Part shown: in pieces, positions 36,166 to 44,781 of the stretch
How the letters are laid out: each line of letters starts with the position of its first letter
How positions within the stretch are numbered: position 1 is the first letter of the stretch
Assembly (NCBI GenBank): GCA_035296965.1
Contig: DATGZX010000114.1
Span: 1-64,000 of the forward strand
Direction: 5' to 3'
DNA length: 64,000 bases
From: DATGZX01 sp035296965
GTDB taxonomy: Bacteria > Planctomycetota > Planctomycetia > Gemmatales > Gemmataceae
Position numbers and translations under genes: made by a program
Notes under the pieces: model-generated
What the model was told of the DNA's origin: nothing
The model's input: the letters and a program-made list of their open reading frames with translations, nothing else
Databases searched by the model: none

Positions 36166-36258
36166 GTCTCAGGGAGTGAGACACAGCCCTGGCATGCGGG
36201 GTTCACGGCCACTATCATGCCTTACGGCATGGAGGCTTTCAAGTGCGGCGCCGTCTCA
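36166..36258 (+). promoter_or_regulatory. Candidate cis-regulatory leader RNA upstream of aspartokinase
   Basis: TGAGAC at 36177-36182 can pair with GTCTCA at 36166-36171 (local hairpin) or with GTCTCA at 36253-36258 (closing a larger domain). The larger domain contains the hairpin CATGCC-TTAC-GGCATG (36216-36231). Mutually exclusive stems ahead of an amino-acid biosynthesis gene suggest attenuation or a riboswitch. It does not match the lysine-riboswitch layout I know. No T-run terminator is visible. Confidence 0.35.
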
Positions 36259-36304
36259 GCCTAGCGGGTGCCGCTTGGTCGATTTGATAGGGGAGTACCT
36301 AGCC

Positions 36305-38182
36305 TTGCCAGTTGTCGTTCAGAAATTTGGTGGGACAAGCTTGGCCAACGCCGAGCGCATCATGGCGGCCGCACGGCGGGCAATCCGTGCGCATCAGAGC
36401 GGCAATCAAGTGATTGTGGTGGTCAGCGCCCGCGGCGACACCACCGACGAGCTAATCTCGCTGGCGCGGGAGATCTGCGATCAACCGCCGGCGCGGGAAA
36501 TGGATATGCTTCTCGCCACCGGCGAGCAGATCTCGATTGCGCTGTTGGCGATGGCCATCCAGAGTCTCGGCCAGCCCGCCATCAGCTTCACGGGAGCCCA
36601 GATCGGCATCGTCACCGACAGCAGCCACACCAAGGCCAGGATCAAAAACATCTCCACGCAGCGCATGCGGCAGGCCCTTCACGAGGGCAAGATCGTCATC
36701 GTGGCTGGGTTCCAGGGCATCGACGAGGAGTCGAATATCACGACCCTGGGACGAGGCGGCTCGGACACCACGGCAGTAGCCTTGGCAGCCGTCATGAAGC
36801 ACGATCGTCACGGCGAAAACGGCGAAGTGGGCTGCGAAATATACACCGATGTCGATGGCGTTTACACCACCGATCCGCGCCTCGTGGCCCAGGCACGGAA
36901 AATGGACGTGATCAGCTACGATGAAATGCTTGAGCTGGCCAGCGTCGGCGCGGGTGTGATGCACTCGCGCAGTATCGAGTTTGCAAAGAAATTTCACGTT
37001 CCGATCCATGTGCGCAGCTCCTTTAGCGACGTGGAGGGAACATGGATCATGGCCGAGGCGGAGTGGATGCGGAACGTGGTCGTATGCGGCGCGGCCATCG
37101 CGCGCCAGGAGGCCCGCGTCAGCATCGACAATGTGCCCGATCAACCGGGTGTCAGCCATCGGATCTTCTCCGTGATTGCGGAGCACAACATCGTTGTCGA
37201 CATGATCGCGCAGAACGTGGGCAGCGCCGGCCGGGCTGCCATCGGCTTTACGGTGCTGGAAAACGATCTGCGCGCTGCCCTGGATCTGCTCCAGCCACTG
37301 GCCCGCGAATGGGGCTCGACCATCCATCACGGAGAGGAGGTGAGCAAAGTATCGGTCATTGGCACCGGAATGCGAACCCACACCGGCGTGGCCGAGCGCA
37401 TGTTCGCCGCACTCGCTGCGGAACGCATCAACATGAAAATGATCACCACGGGAGACATCAAGATTTCGGTACTCGTGGACAAGGCCGATGGCATGCGTGC
37501 CTTGCGCGCCGTGCACCAAGCGTTCAAACTGGACGAGCCAAGACCGGGTGCGGGTTTGACGGGACCGGGAAGTTCGAGCAGCTATCGATTGCGGCCGGCC
37601 CCGGTGATCGAGGAATCGACGGGGCGCGACCTGGCTCGACTCGCTCACCGGCTGGCAAGCATGGAAGAGATCGTCGTCAGCGAGGTCTTGATGAACACGC
37701 AGGAAGGCCGGATCACGATTTTCCAGCTGCCGGACCGCCCTGGCAATTGTTCGCGCATCTTTCAGGCGGTGGCGGGTGGCGGGATCGTCGTCGACATGAT
37801 CATCCAGAACCTCACCGGTCCCGGAACCGCCCAACTGTCCTTCAGCGTGCAACGCAGCGACCTCGCGAAAGCCCTGAGTCTGACGGCAGCCGTGGTTCGC
37901 GAGATCGATCCGTCCAGCCACGTGCTGGCTGACGAGAAGATCGCCCGGCTCTTCGTCTTTGGCGTGGGCATGCGTACCCATACGGGAGTGGCCCGCCGGA
38001 TGTTCGGGGCGCTCGCCGAACGCGGGATCAACATCAGCATGATCAGCACGAGCGAAGTTTGCGTGAGCGTGGTTGTGGATGAGGACCGTGGCGAAGAGGC
38101 CCTGGGCAGCCTGAGGAAAGCCTTTCACATCTCTATCGAAGGGCGGGAGAGCGCTACGACAGCAGAAGCCGCTCGCGGGTGA
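36305..38182 (+). CDS. lysC: Aspartate kinase with four ACT domains
   Basis: A 625-residue enzyme phosphorylating aspartate, the first step to lysine, threonine, methionine and diaminopimelate. Start is TTG 36305: GGGGAG (36291-36296) precedes it and the family's VVVQKFGGTSLANAERI follows at once. Kinase domain about 1-255 (VVSARGDTTDELI, TTLGRGGSDTTAVALAA, YTDVDGVYTTDP). Then two ACT pairs: about 270-410 and 460-610, each with the GVSHRIF/GNCSRIF and GMRTHTGVA(E/R)RMF signatures. Four ACT domains instead of the usual two are known from cyanobacterial and planctomycete enzymes and imply complex feedback inhibition. Confidence 0.95.
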   Translation: MPVVVQKFGGTSLANAERIMAAARRAIRAHQSGNQVIVVVSARGDTTDELISLAREICDQPPAREMDMLLATGEQISIALLAMAIQSLGQPAISFTGAQIGIVTDSSHTKARIKNISTQRMRQALHEGKIVIVAGFQGIDEESNITTLGRGGSDTTAVALAAVMKHDRHGENGEVGCEIYTDVDGVYTTDPRLVAQARKMDVISYDEMLELASVGAGVMHSRSIEFAKKFHVPIHVRSSFSDVEGTWIMAEAEWMRNVVVCGAAIARQEARVSIDNVPDQPGVSHRIFSVIAEHNIVVDMIAQNVGSAGRAAIGFTVLENDLRAALDLLQPLAREWGSTIHHGEEVSKVSVIGTGMRTHTGVAERMFAALAAERINMKMITTGDIKISVLVDKADGMRALRAVHQAFKLDEPRPGAGLTGPGSSSSYRLRPAPVIEESTGRDLARLAHRLASMEEIVVSEVLMNTQEGRITIFQLPDRPGNCSRIFQAVAGGGIVVDMIIQNLTGPGTAQLSFSVQRSDLAKALSLTAAVVREIDPSSHVLADEKIARLFVFGVGMRTHTGVARRMFGALAERGINISMISTSEVCVSVVVDEDRGEEALGSLRKAFHISIEGRESATTAEAARG

Positions 38183-38291
38183 TTGAAAGCAAATTGCTTC
38201 GCGGACGACGGCCGACGACTCGCAGTGAGACCAACTCAAGCATTATTACCCGGCCTACAGCTCAAGCCCAAGGTGAGGTCGAGTGCGCAGC

Positions 38292-38326
38292 AAAAAGCCG
38301 CCGAGTTCTCAAGGAACCCGGCGGCT
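38292..38326 (-). terminator. Rho-independent terminator of the 38338-39552 gene
   Basis: Read on the minus strand, AGCCGCCGGGTTC-CTTG-AGAACTCGGCGGCT folds into a GC-rich stem followed by TTTTT. It starts 12 bases after the minus-strand stop. It may also stop the convergent aspartokinase. Confidence 0.85.
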
Positions 38327-38337
38327 CAAGTGAGACT

Positions 38338-39552
38338 TTAGCGCTGTTCAGCCACAGCCGGCTGGGCCGCCAGGTCATAATTGACCAGGGCCTGGTAGAT
38401 CGCCATGTAGGATGCTTCCTCGCCGGGGACTGAAGGAGCGAAGCGTAGGCCTTGCTCGGTCATGTACTTGACCACTTGCGGTATGGTCTTGCCTTTCAAC
38501 GAGTACTTGCCAGTGAAGTAGTTGCCAACGTCGCGCTGCTGGAGGGCAGAGACGCTGGAATCCAGATTGTTCAGGAAGGTCTTCGCTTCGATGTATTGGG
38601 AGGGAGGAAGATCCCTTCCGGTCCGCACGAGTTCCTTCTGAACAGTGCCGGCGTCGTCGATCATTTGCCGGATGGTGCCGGCGTCAACCGCGTTGTTGAA
38701 TTCCGCCTGCTTGACCGCCTCCTGGCACAGCGAATTGAGGCGCTCGCGCTGTTCCTTGAACTCTTGACCGCTCAGTGCGACAGGCCAGGTCAATTTGCCT
38801 TCGTTCTTCAGCAAACCGATGTTTCCGCGGCCATCGGATGGTGACACGTTCACACGTTTGAGGTTTTCCTCATCAAGCGGAACGTCGAAAGTGCGGAGGC
38901 TAGCTCCATCTTTGGCCGCCAGCTTCTGTATGTCCGCGAGCAGATCATTGAGCGCCTTACCCGACAAGATTTCGGTGGTCGGAGGATTATTCCGGCTGCG
39001 GGCCAGCTGTTGTTTCATGAATCGTTCACGCTCGTCCTCGGGAGTCGGCGTCCTCTCACGCTCGTACAGGTATTCATCGAAGATCTTACGGCGTGTGTTT
39101 ACGGTCTCCTGCCGAACCTGTTCCCTCATCATGAATGCCTGCTGCTGGTTCACCATGAACTGACCCTGCGAATTGATGACATCGGCACCGCCGCGCAGAT
39201 AGCCGCCGTACGGATCGTAGGCGTAGGGATTGCTGTACATGTAGGGATTCGTATAGGGGGAACTGTAGGCTCCGGCAGCGTAGCCATTGGAGTACATGGC
39301 GGCGCTCGCGTAGGGATTCGCGTAGGCATTCGCATAGGACCCCATTGCAGCAGCCCTGTAGCCGAGTGAGTTAGCCTGCACCCGGGCCAGCGTGTTGCCA
39401 ACAGTCGAAAGGTTATAAGTGTACTGCTGCAGCGTAAGGCCGGGCCTAACCTGGAAATAGGGGTTTTGGCCCAGAGCCTCCTCCAAGTTGATCGTAAAGC
39501 CGGCCAAGCCGCAAATGGCCACCAGGCAGAAGCGCTTCGTCAAGCTCAACAT
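38338..39552 (-). CDS. Exported Tyr/Asn/Pro-rich hypothetical protein
   Basis: A 404-residue protein; ATG 39552 is chosen because it begins a signal sequence (MLSLTKRFCLVAICGLAGF), whereas the frame upstream is charged. After cleavage near ALGQNP, residues about 55-125 are a low-complexity run of Tyr, Asn, Ala, Pro and Gly (YANAYANPYASA, YSNPYAYDPYGGY). The rest is helical and charged, with an Arg/Glu segment near 160-185. No recognised domain. It may be a structural envelope or extracellular protein. A clear terminator follows it. Confidence 0.75.
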   Translation of the reverse strand: MLSLTKRFCLVAICGLAGFTINLEEALGQNPYFQVRPGLTLQQYTYNLSTVGNTLARVQANSLGYRAAAMGSYANAYANPYASAAMYSNGYAAGAYSSPYTNPYMYSNPYAYDPYGGYLRGGADVINSQGQFMVNQQQAFMMREQVRQETVNTRRKIFDEYLYERERTPTPEDERERFMKQQLARSRNNPPTTEILSGKALNDLLADIQKLAAKDGASLRTFDVPLDEENLKRVNVSPSDGRGNIGLLKNEGKLTWPVALSGQEFKEQRERLNSLCQEAVKQAEFNNAVDAGTIRQMIDDAGTVQKELVRTGRDLPPSQYIEAKTFLNNLDSSVSALQQRDVGNYFTGKYSLKGKTIPQVVKYMTEQGLRFAPSVPGEEASYMAIYQALVNYDLAAQPAVAEQR

Positions 39553-39951
39553 GGCATGCCTCGCACGATAAGAAAAGGGCCACCGTCCCGCCATCGCATA
39601 TTCGCATTCTAGCTCGCGTTTTGCATCTCTCTTCCGGACTTGGTGGAAGAGCAAATCTCATGCCCATGCACAACGCCAGTCACGCATCCCGATATTCTCC
39701 CGCATGAATCTTACGCAATTGCTTCCCGAAAACAACGATCGACGGACACTTATGCCTTTGCTGTACGTCTCGGCGCTCACCGAAATCATCCCGTCCGGCA
39801 AAGCCGTTATGGCATCTCTGTGTGCGTTTTTGGATCAAGGGGCGCCTAATCAACCAGCGTAACTCCATCACTCACCCCCTGCAAGCTGAGTGGCAAAGAA
39901 CGACCGGCCAATTCCGGCGGCCTAGTTCCGGCAATTCCGGTCAGGCAAGCC
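39553..39951. other. Intergenic region without a convincing gene
   Basis: Contains a 52-codon plus-strand frame at 39704-39862 (MNLTQLLPENNDRRTLMPLL...) with no ribosome-binding site or recognised relative. Otherwise nothing stands out. Confidence 0.4.
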
Positions 39952-42252
39952 TCATTGCACGTAAATGAACTCGTTGGAGTTCATGACGGCCAGACAGAAA
40001 TGGGCGAGCGCCAACTCTTGGGCTCGATGGAGCTTGTCCGTCAGGCCGGGCGCTGCCCCGGCTGCCGCGTTCGGGCCCATGGCTCTAAGGATCGATTCTT
40101 TCTGCAAGGCCAAAAACTCGCGGGCAAACCTCAACTCCACGGAGCGCGGGGCACGTGAGAATGCCAGCCGGTAAGCGCGGTCGATCTGTTTCTCCGAGTC
40201 GGAACCACACTCCTTCATGAGCCGGGCTGCAAATCCTTTGCTCTGCTCCTGTGCGAATGGCCCGTTCATCAGGATCAGGGCCTGCGGAGCAAAAGTGCTC
40301 ACCGGCCTAACGGGGCAAGAACTCAAGCTGTCCGGGCGGTCGAAGGCTTCCAGCAGCGGCAGCCTCAGGTTGCGCTTGGCGAACAGGTAGATGCTCCGCC
40401 GTGTGTGCTGCCTACTGTCCGGCGTAACGGGCCATAAACCATCGGGCTCCCCTTCCGTGAATATCAGCTGATAGACTTCCGGTTCCAGGGGTACGTAGAC
40501 CTTCGGCCCGGCCATTTCGAGGTTCAGGGTGCCTGCCGTGGCCAGCAGGTGATCGCGCAAGATTTCGCCCTCTAAACGCCTGCGGTTCATATGCCCCAGC
40601 AGCCTGTTGCCAGGATCCGCGGCAACTGCCCCATTGGATTCGGCAACCCGGCTTGCCTGCTGGTATGTGCTGGATAGCACCATGAGACGGTGCAGATGCT
40701 TCAGCGACCAGCCTTGGTCGATAAACTCGCAGGCAAGCCAGTCGAGCAGCTCGGGGTGCGATGGTGCTTGCCCGCGCAGCCCAAAATCGTTTGGCGTGGT
40801 CACCAGGCCTTGGCCGAAATGATGCTGCCAGAGGCGATTGACCATGACTCGGGCTGTGAGGGGGTGCTTCGGGCTCGTGAGCCAACGGGCCAAAGCGATG
40901 CGGTCCAGACGTGCGGAACCCGCGCCAAGGGATTTGACACTCTGGGGATCGACGAGGACTCGTGGAAATGCCGGCTTCACTTCGCCTGACTTACGTTTGG
41001 GATCGCCTCGCGCCAGCAGGTAGGTCTTGGGCACGCGCTGTTCGTCTCGAATTGCCCACGCCTGGTCGGGGGCGGCCGGCTTCAAAGCCTCCAGGTCGTA
41101 CAACTCCGCGCGCCAAGCGGCACGACGTGTGCGATCAGCCGAGGAAAACGCCTCGAGCAATTCATCCCATGTGATCTGGATCAGGGTGGAGGCCTGGCCG
41201 GCAAGCTTCCGCTGTTCAACCGTGCGTTTGCTTTCCTCCGTCGCCAGCGCTTGCCGATAGCTTGGCTCCAGCCGTGCTTTCTTCGCCTCCGTCAGCTTGG
41301 CCCGATAAGGAGCCTCCAGCTGAGTGATTTTTTGACGCAGCGGATCGATTCGAAGGTCGATTTCCTTCAGCTTTTTATTGTAAGCGGCCCTTTCGTTGGG
41401 CTCGGCGATGTCCACGTCTTTCGGCTGCGCCGCGGCAAAAAAGCTTTGCAACCGATAGTAGTCCGCATGCGAGATGGGGTCGAATTTATGGTCGTGGCAA
41501 CGCGCACAGCCCATCGTCAAACCAAGAAAGGCCGCACTGACCCCGTTGGCCATCTCGGTCAAAACTTCTTGTCGATTGACCTCGGGATCTGTGTTACCGG
41601 ACACCAGATGAATCGGCCCACAGAGATTGAAGCCCGTGGCGACCAGCAGATCAGCAACCTGTTTGGGATCTCTGGTGCCTGCCAGCTCGTCGCCGGCAAG
41701 CTGCTCCGTCACGAAACGGTCGTAGGGTTTATCTTCGTTAAACGAACGGATTACGTAGTCTCGGTAACGCCAGGCCTGGGTGCGCTGGGCGTCGATCTCA
41801 TAACCGTTCGATTCAGCAAAGCGAACGACATCGAGCCAATGCTGGGCCCAGCGCTCGCCGTAGTGTGGTGAGGCGAGCAGGCGCTCCACAACTCTCTCAT
41901 AGGCGCCGGGAGAACTGTCCGCGAGAAAATCCTCGACCTCTTTCGGAGCAGGGGGTAGCCCAATGAGATCGAAGGTAATCCGGCGGAGCAGGGTACCACG
42001 ATCCACGGGGAGGGCTGGCTTGAGTCCTGCGCCTTCCAGCCTGGAGAGGATGAAGGCGTCGACGGGAGTGCGCACCCATTCGGAACTCCGACAGTTGGGT
42101 ATCCGAGCCCGAATCGGCCTTTGGAATGACCAATGCGCCCGGTCCCTGGCAGTAATGGCCGGCTCACTGGGCGGCTGTTCGGCCAAGAGGAGAGCGGGAA
42201 ACAGGAAATGAAGGGCAAAACCAGCGATCATGCGCGTCTGGGCAGTCAGCAT
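39952..42252 (-). CDS. DUF1549/DUF1553 planctomycete protein
   Basis: A 766-residue exported protein with an N-terminal hydrophobic signal (GFALHFLFPALLLAEQPP). DUF1549 (about 50-260): VDAFILSRLEGAGLKPA, RRITFDLIGLPPAPKEV, and HYGERWAQHWLDVVRFAESN with GCARCHDHKFDPI. DUF1553 (about 460-730): LTARVMVNRLWQHHFGQGLV, PNDFGLRGQAPSHPELLDWL. These domains are hugely expanded in planctomycetes and function is unknown; a role in polysaccharide breakdown has been proposed. The CxxCH in GCARCH could bind haem. Two usual neighbours, an N-terminal cytochrome domain and a DUF1501 gene, are absent. Confidence 0.93.
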   Translation of the reverse strand: MLTAQTRMIAGFALHFLFPALLLAEQPPSEPAITARDRAHWSFQRPIRARIPNCRSSEWVRTPVDAFILSRLEGAGLKPALPVDRGTLLRRITFDLIGLPPAPKEVEDFLADSSPGAYERVVERLLASPHYGERWAQHWLDVVRFAESNGYEIDAQRTQAWRYRDYVIRSFNEDKPYDRFVTEQLAGDELAGTRDPKQVADLLVATGFNLCGPIHLVSGNTDPEVNRQEVLTEMANGVSAAFLGLTMGCARCHDHKFDPISHADYYRLQSFFAAAQPKDVDIAEPNERAAYNKKLKEIDLRIDPLRQKITQLEAPYRAKLTEAKKARLEPSYRQALATEESKRTVEQRKLAGQASTLIQITWDELLEAFSSADRTRRAAWRAELYDLEALKPAAPDQAWAIRDEQRVPKTYLLARGDPKRKSGEVKPAFPRVLVDPQSVKSLGAGSARLDRIALARWLTSPKHPLTARVMVNRLWQHHFGQGLVTTPNDFGLRGQAPSHPELLDWLACEFIDQGWSLKHLHRLMVLSSTYQQASRVAESNGAVAADPGNRLLGHMNRRRLEGEILRDHLLATAGTLNLEMAGPKVYVPLEPEVYQLIFTEGEPDGLWPVTPDSRQHTRRSIYLFAKRNLRLPLLEAFDRPDSLSSCPVRPVSTFAPQALILMNGPFAQEQSKGFAARLMKECGSDSEKQIDRAYRLAFSRAPRSVELRFAREFLALQKESILRAMGPNAAAGAAPGLTDKLHRAQELALAHFCLAVMNSNEFIYVQ

Positions 42253-42647
42253 CCAATCCTCGCAATCGGAAGCCCTACTTGGTGTTATGGCCCGCGCTTC
42301 ATAGGTTAACTCTTACGATACGCCTTTGCAATGTAGCGGGCATAGACAGACCCACCCATCCGCCCTCTATTAAGCATCCATCCCGAGCATGAAATCGGCA
42401 ATCCGTGGCTCGGGAGCGGCCGAAAGGACGGAAAACCTTGTCGGCTTTCCATATAATTGAGCAGTGAAGGCTGGGCGATGATCTGCAATTGTGTATGAAA
42501 AAGAAACAAGCGCCGGCTCAGGACGAGTCGGGCGGGCGGTGTGTTGTTTGCGTGCAGGCCTTGGCTTTGTGCATCGCTCGTGCAGCAAGATTCCCAGCCA
42601 TAAGGATTTGCAACCTACGGACCAAAGAGGCACTCTGAGAATATTTC
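42253..42647. other. Divergent intergenic region upstream of the sigma factor
   Basis: A 395-base spacer. A TATAAT hexamer occurs at 42452-42457 but no matching -35 box lies at the right distance. No gene or repeat is visible. Confidence 0.4.
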
Positions 42648-44246
42648 ATGAAACGAAATAATCGCGCCGCCGTTAGGGAAAGCACCGACGGCACAACGCG
42701 CGCACATGCTCGTAGCTTGGTGATAGAGGGCACGTTTGGAAACGGTGGAGGCAACCGTGGCCATGACGTGAGCGAGTCCGTTTTTCCGACGGACGACCAT
42801 CACCATGACGATTTGCATCTCCTGGACGAGGACCATGCCGCCGTAGCGGAAGCCGCCGAGGGAGAATCCTCGCAATCGCCGGATGACACGCTGGGACTGT
42901 ACCTTCGGCAGATGGGCGCAATTCCTCTTCTTAGCAGAAAGGAAGAACTGGATCTGGCACAGCGTCTGGAAACGGCACGCCGCCGTTATCGCCATGCGGC
43001 CCTCCTGAGCTGGCAGGTCTTGACGCGCGTGCTCGACACCTTCAGCCGCGTGCAAGCCGGCGAATTGGCGGTAGACCCAACGATCGATGTGGTCACGAGC
43101 CTCGGGCTCAGCAGAGAAAAAATCCTGGCGCGCATGCCTTACAACGTGCGCACCTTGCGTTCCTTGATCAACAAGGCGGTTGCCGAATTCCGCATGATGC
43201 TTCGGTCGAGCAGCTCGTCGAACCAGGCGCGCATTCGCCGAAACCTTTGGCGGCGTAGCCAGAAGGCGGTGGTGCTGGCGGAGGAAATGTCCCCGCGCAT
43301 CGATCTCCTGGATCGCTGGACCGAGGAACTCGAAAATCACGCAGCCAAGATGACGGAATTGGCCCGCCAGATTGCTTCCGGGGGCCGCTCGAGCGCCGAC
43401 CGGGAAGAACGCACGAAACGCATCAAGCAATTGCGCGATCTGATGCTCCTCGTGCAGGCGACGCCGGAAGACCTGGCACGGCTGGTGGACGTTTTGCGCT
43501 TGCGGCGCGCTCGCTATCAGATCGCTCGCCGGGAGCTTGCCGAAGGGAACTTACGGCTCGTGGTGTCGATTGCCAAGCGCTATCGCGGCCGCGGGCTAGC
43601 TTTCGCCGACTTGATCCAGGAAGGCAACCGAGGCCTGATGCGCGCGGTCGACAAGTACGAACACCGGCTCGGCTTCAAATTCGGCACTTATGCAACCTGG
43701 TGGATCCGCCAGGGAATCACCCGCGCCTTGGCTGACCACGCGCGCACGGTCCGCGTTCCGTGCCACCAGGTGGGTATGCTCGCTGCCATCGAACGAGTGC
43801 GTGGCGAACTGACAGTGCAGCATGGACGAGAACCGTCGGTGGAAGAGATCGCCGGGGTCCTGGGAGTGACGGCCGAGGAGACACGTTCGTTGCGCGTGGT
43901 GGGCCGGCACCCTGTCAGCCTGCATGAACCGCTGGGCGGCGACGGCGAGCGCGCACTCGAAGACTTTCTGGGTGATTCTGACGCATCCAACCCCGGCCTG
44001 GCAGCCGATCAGCATCTCTTGAAAGAGCGCATTGGCGAGGTGCTGCGTTCGCTCACCCCGCGCGAACGCGAGGTCATCGAATTGCGCTTCGGTCTTCGCG
44101 ACGGTCACCCGCGCACCCTGGATGAGGTAGCGCGGACCTATGGCATCACGCGCGAACGCATCCGCCAGATCGAGGCACGCGGCTTGCTCAAGCTTCGGCA
44201 GCCCAACCGCAGCCAGCGCCTCGTGGAGTTCGCCCAGGCTGAGTAG
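42648..44246 (+). CDS. Sigma-70 family RNA polymerase sigma factor (group 1/2-like)
   Basis: A 532-residue sigma factor. Residues about 75-110 carry region 1.2 (LGLYLRQMGAIPLLSRKEEL). A long helical non-conserved region spans about 110-290. Region 2 follows: NLRLVVSIAKRYRGRGLAF, DLIQEGNRGLMRAVDKYEH and FGTYATWWIRQGITRALADH. Region 3 contains EPSVEEIAGVLG. Region 4 contains LTPREREVIELRFGLRDG and TRERIRQIEARGLLKLR. The N-terminus is acidic and His-rich (DDHHHDDLHLLDEDHAA). It resembles RpoD, but whether it is the housekeeping factor or a paralogue cannot be settled here. Confidence 0.93.
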   Translation: MKRNNRAAVRESTDGTTRAHARSLVIEGTFGNGGGNRGHDVSESVFPTDDHHHDDLHLLDEDHAAVAEAAEGESSQSPDDTLGLYLRQMGAIPLLSRKEELDLAQRLETARRRYRHAALLSWQVLTRVLDTFSRVQAGELAVDPTIDVVTSLGLSREKILARMPYNVRTLRSLINKAVAEFRMMLRSSSSSNQARIRRNLWRRSQKAVVLAEEMSPRIDLLDRWTEELENHAAKMTELARQIASGGRSSADREERTKRIKQLRDLMLLVQATPEDLARLVDVLRLRRARYQIARRELAEGNLRLVVSIAKRYRGRGLAFADLIQEGNRGLMRAVDKYEHRLGFKFGTYATWWIRQGITRALADHARTVRVPCHQVGMLAAIERVRGELTVQHGREPSVEEIAGVLGVTAEETRSLRVVGRHPVSLHEPLGGDGERALEDFLGDSDASNPGLAADQHLLKERIGEVLRSLTPREREVIELRFGLRDGHPRTLDEVARTYGITRERIRQIEARGLLKLRQPNRSQRLVEFAQAE

Positions 44247-44496
44247 CCAAATTACGATATCCTAAGATGCCGGACGGGGACTGACGCCCTGCGAGTTTTC
44301 GCAGGTAATTCGATCCTCGTTCGGCAATGCGTGTCTTATGGGCGGAGATCGGGCGTGATCTCGGAAACCGCACCGAGGTACACCAGTGCATACAGTCCGA
44401 TAGTTTCTGCACGCTCGCAACGCCCAGGGGGCTAGCGCCCTAGGTTGCTTGATTCTTAAAACTCCCGGCGGTTGAGTCAAGTTTTTGGGAAGGTTC

Positions 44497-44647
44497 GAGG
44501 TGAGAGTAAGATGAAGACTAGGATGAGGAAGAAGAGTAGGAGCAAGATTAAGAAGAAGATTAAGAGGTACAGTTGAGACGGTTGACATCTTGCTCTTACT
44601 CCTGCTCCTCTTCCTAATCTTCATCTTGATCTTTCTCTTCACCTCCC
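44497..44647. repeat. Imperfect inverted purine/pyrimidine low-complexity tract
   Basis: Bases 44497-44567 are about five-sixths purine (GAGGTGAGAGTAAGATGAAG... to TTAAGAGG). Bases 44586-44647 are correspondingly pyrimidine-rich. The reverse complement of the second tract begins GGGAGGTGAAGAGAAAGATC and aligns with the first with small gaps, so the pair forms a long imperfect hairpin with an 18-base centre. Confidence 0.8.
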
Positions 44648-44686
44648 ATGACTATACCGAGCCCCATCAAGAATGAGACATCGGCC

Positions 44687-44754
44687 CGTAGCCGCATTCG
44701 CCAGAATGCGGGCTATCTCACAGTTTCCCCCGCATTCTGGCGAATGCGGCTACG
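44687..44754. repeat. BIME-like pair of GTAG-capped REP units, copy D
   Basis: Two inverted units: GTAG-CCGCATTC-GCCA-GAATGCGG (44688-44711) and CCGCATTC-TGGC-GAATGCGG-CTAC (44730-44753). The 26-bp outer arms are perfect complements; the spacer is 16 bases. Confidence 0.85.
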
Positions 44755-44781
44755 GCCTATTGGCATGATCCGGAGGGTTGA

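Larger units (their letters stand above)
35810..36304. other. 495-base leader/intergenic region before aspartokinase
   Basis: Contains the 31-bp inverted repeat at 35900-35990 and, nearer the gene, a structured stretch 36166-36258 with competing stems. No coding sequence is supported: an in-frame ATG at 36176 would prefix the aspartokinase with a composition unlike any family N-terminus. Confidence 0.55.
44247..44781. other. 535-base intergenic region with hairpin, purine tract and BIME-like repeat
   Basis: Begins with the hairpin CCTGCGA-GTTT-TCGCAGG (44288-44305), probably ending the sigma-factor transcript. Then come the mirrored purine/pyrimidine tracts (44497-44647) and the BIME-like repeat (44687-44754). 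Reading frames here are compositional artefacts. Confidence 0.6.

Noticed and set aside
36166..36258. Lysine riboswitch
   Set aside because: Too short and lacks the family's conserved core as I know it; kept only as an unassigned structured leader.
36176..36304. ATG 36176 as aspartokinase start
   Set aside because: Adds 43 residues unlike any aspartokinase N-terminus and lies in the structured leader; TTG 36305 has GGGGAG and begins the conserved sequence.
36452..38239. 595-codon minus-strand frame opposite aspartokinase
   Set aside because: Shadow of an unmistakable lysC gene.
39704..39862. 52-codon plus-strand ORF
   Set aside because: No ribosome-binding site and no recognisable relative; may be chance.
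44262..44642. 126-codon minus-strand frame across the purine tract
   Set aside because: Lys/Arg/Ser and Leu/Pro runs are artefacts of low-complexity DNA.
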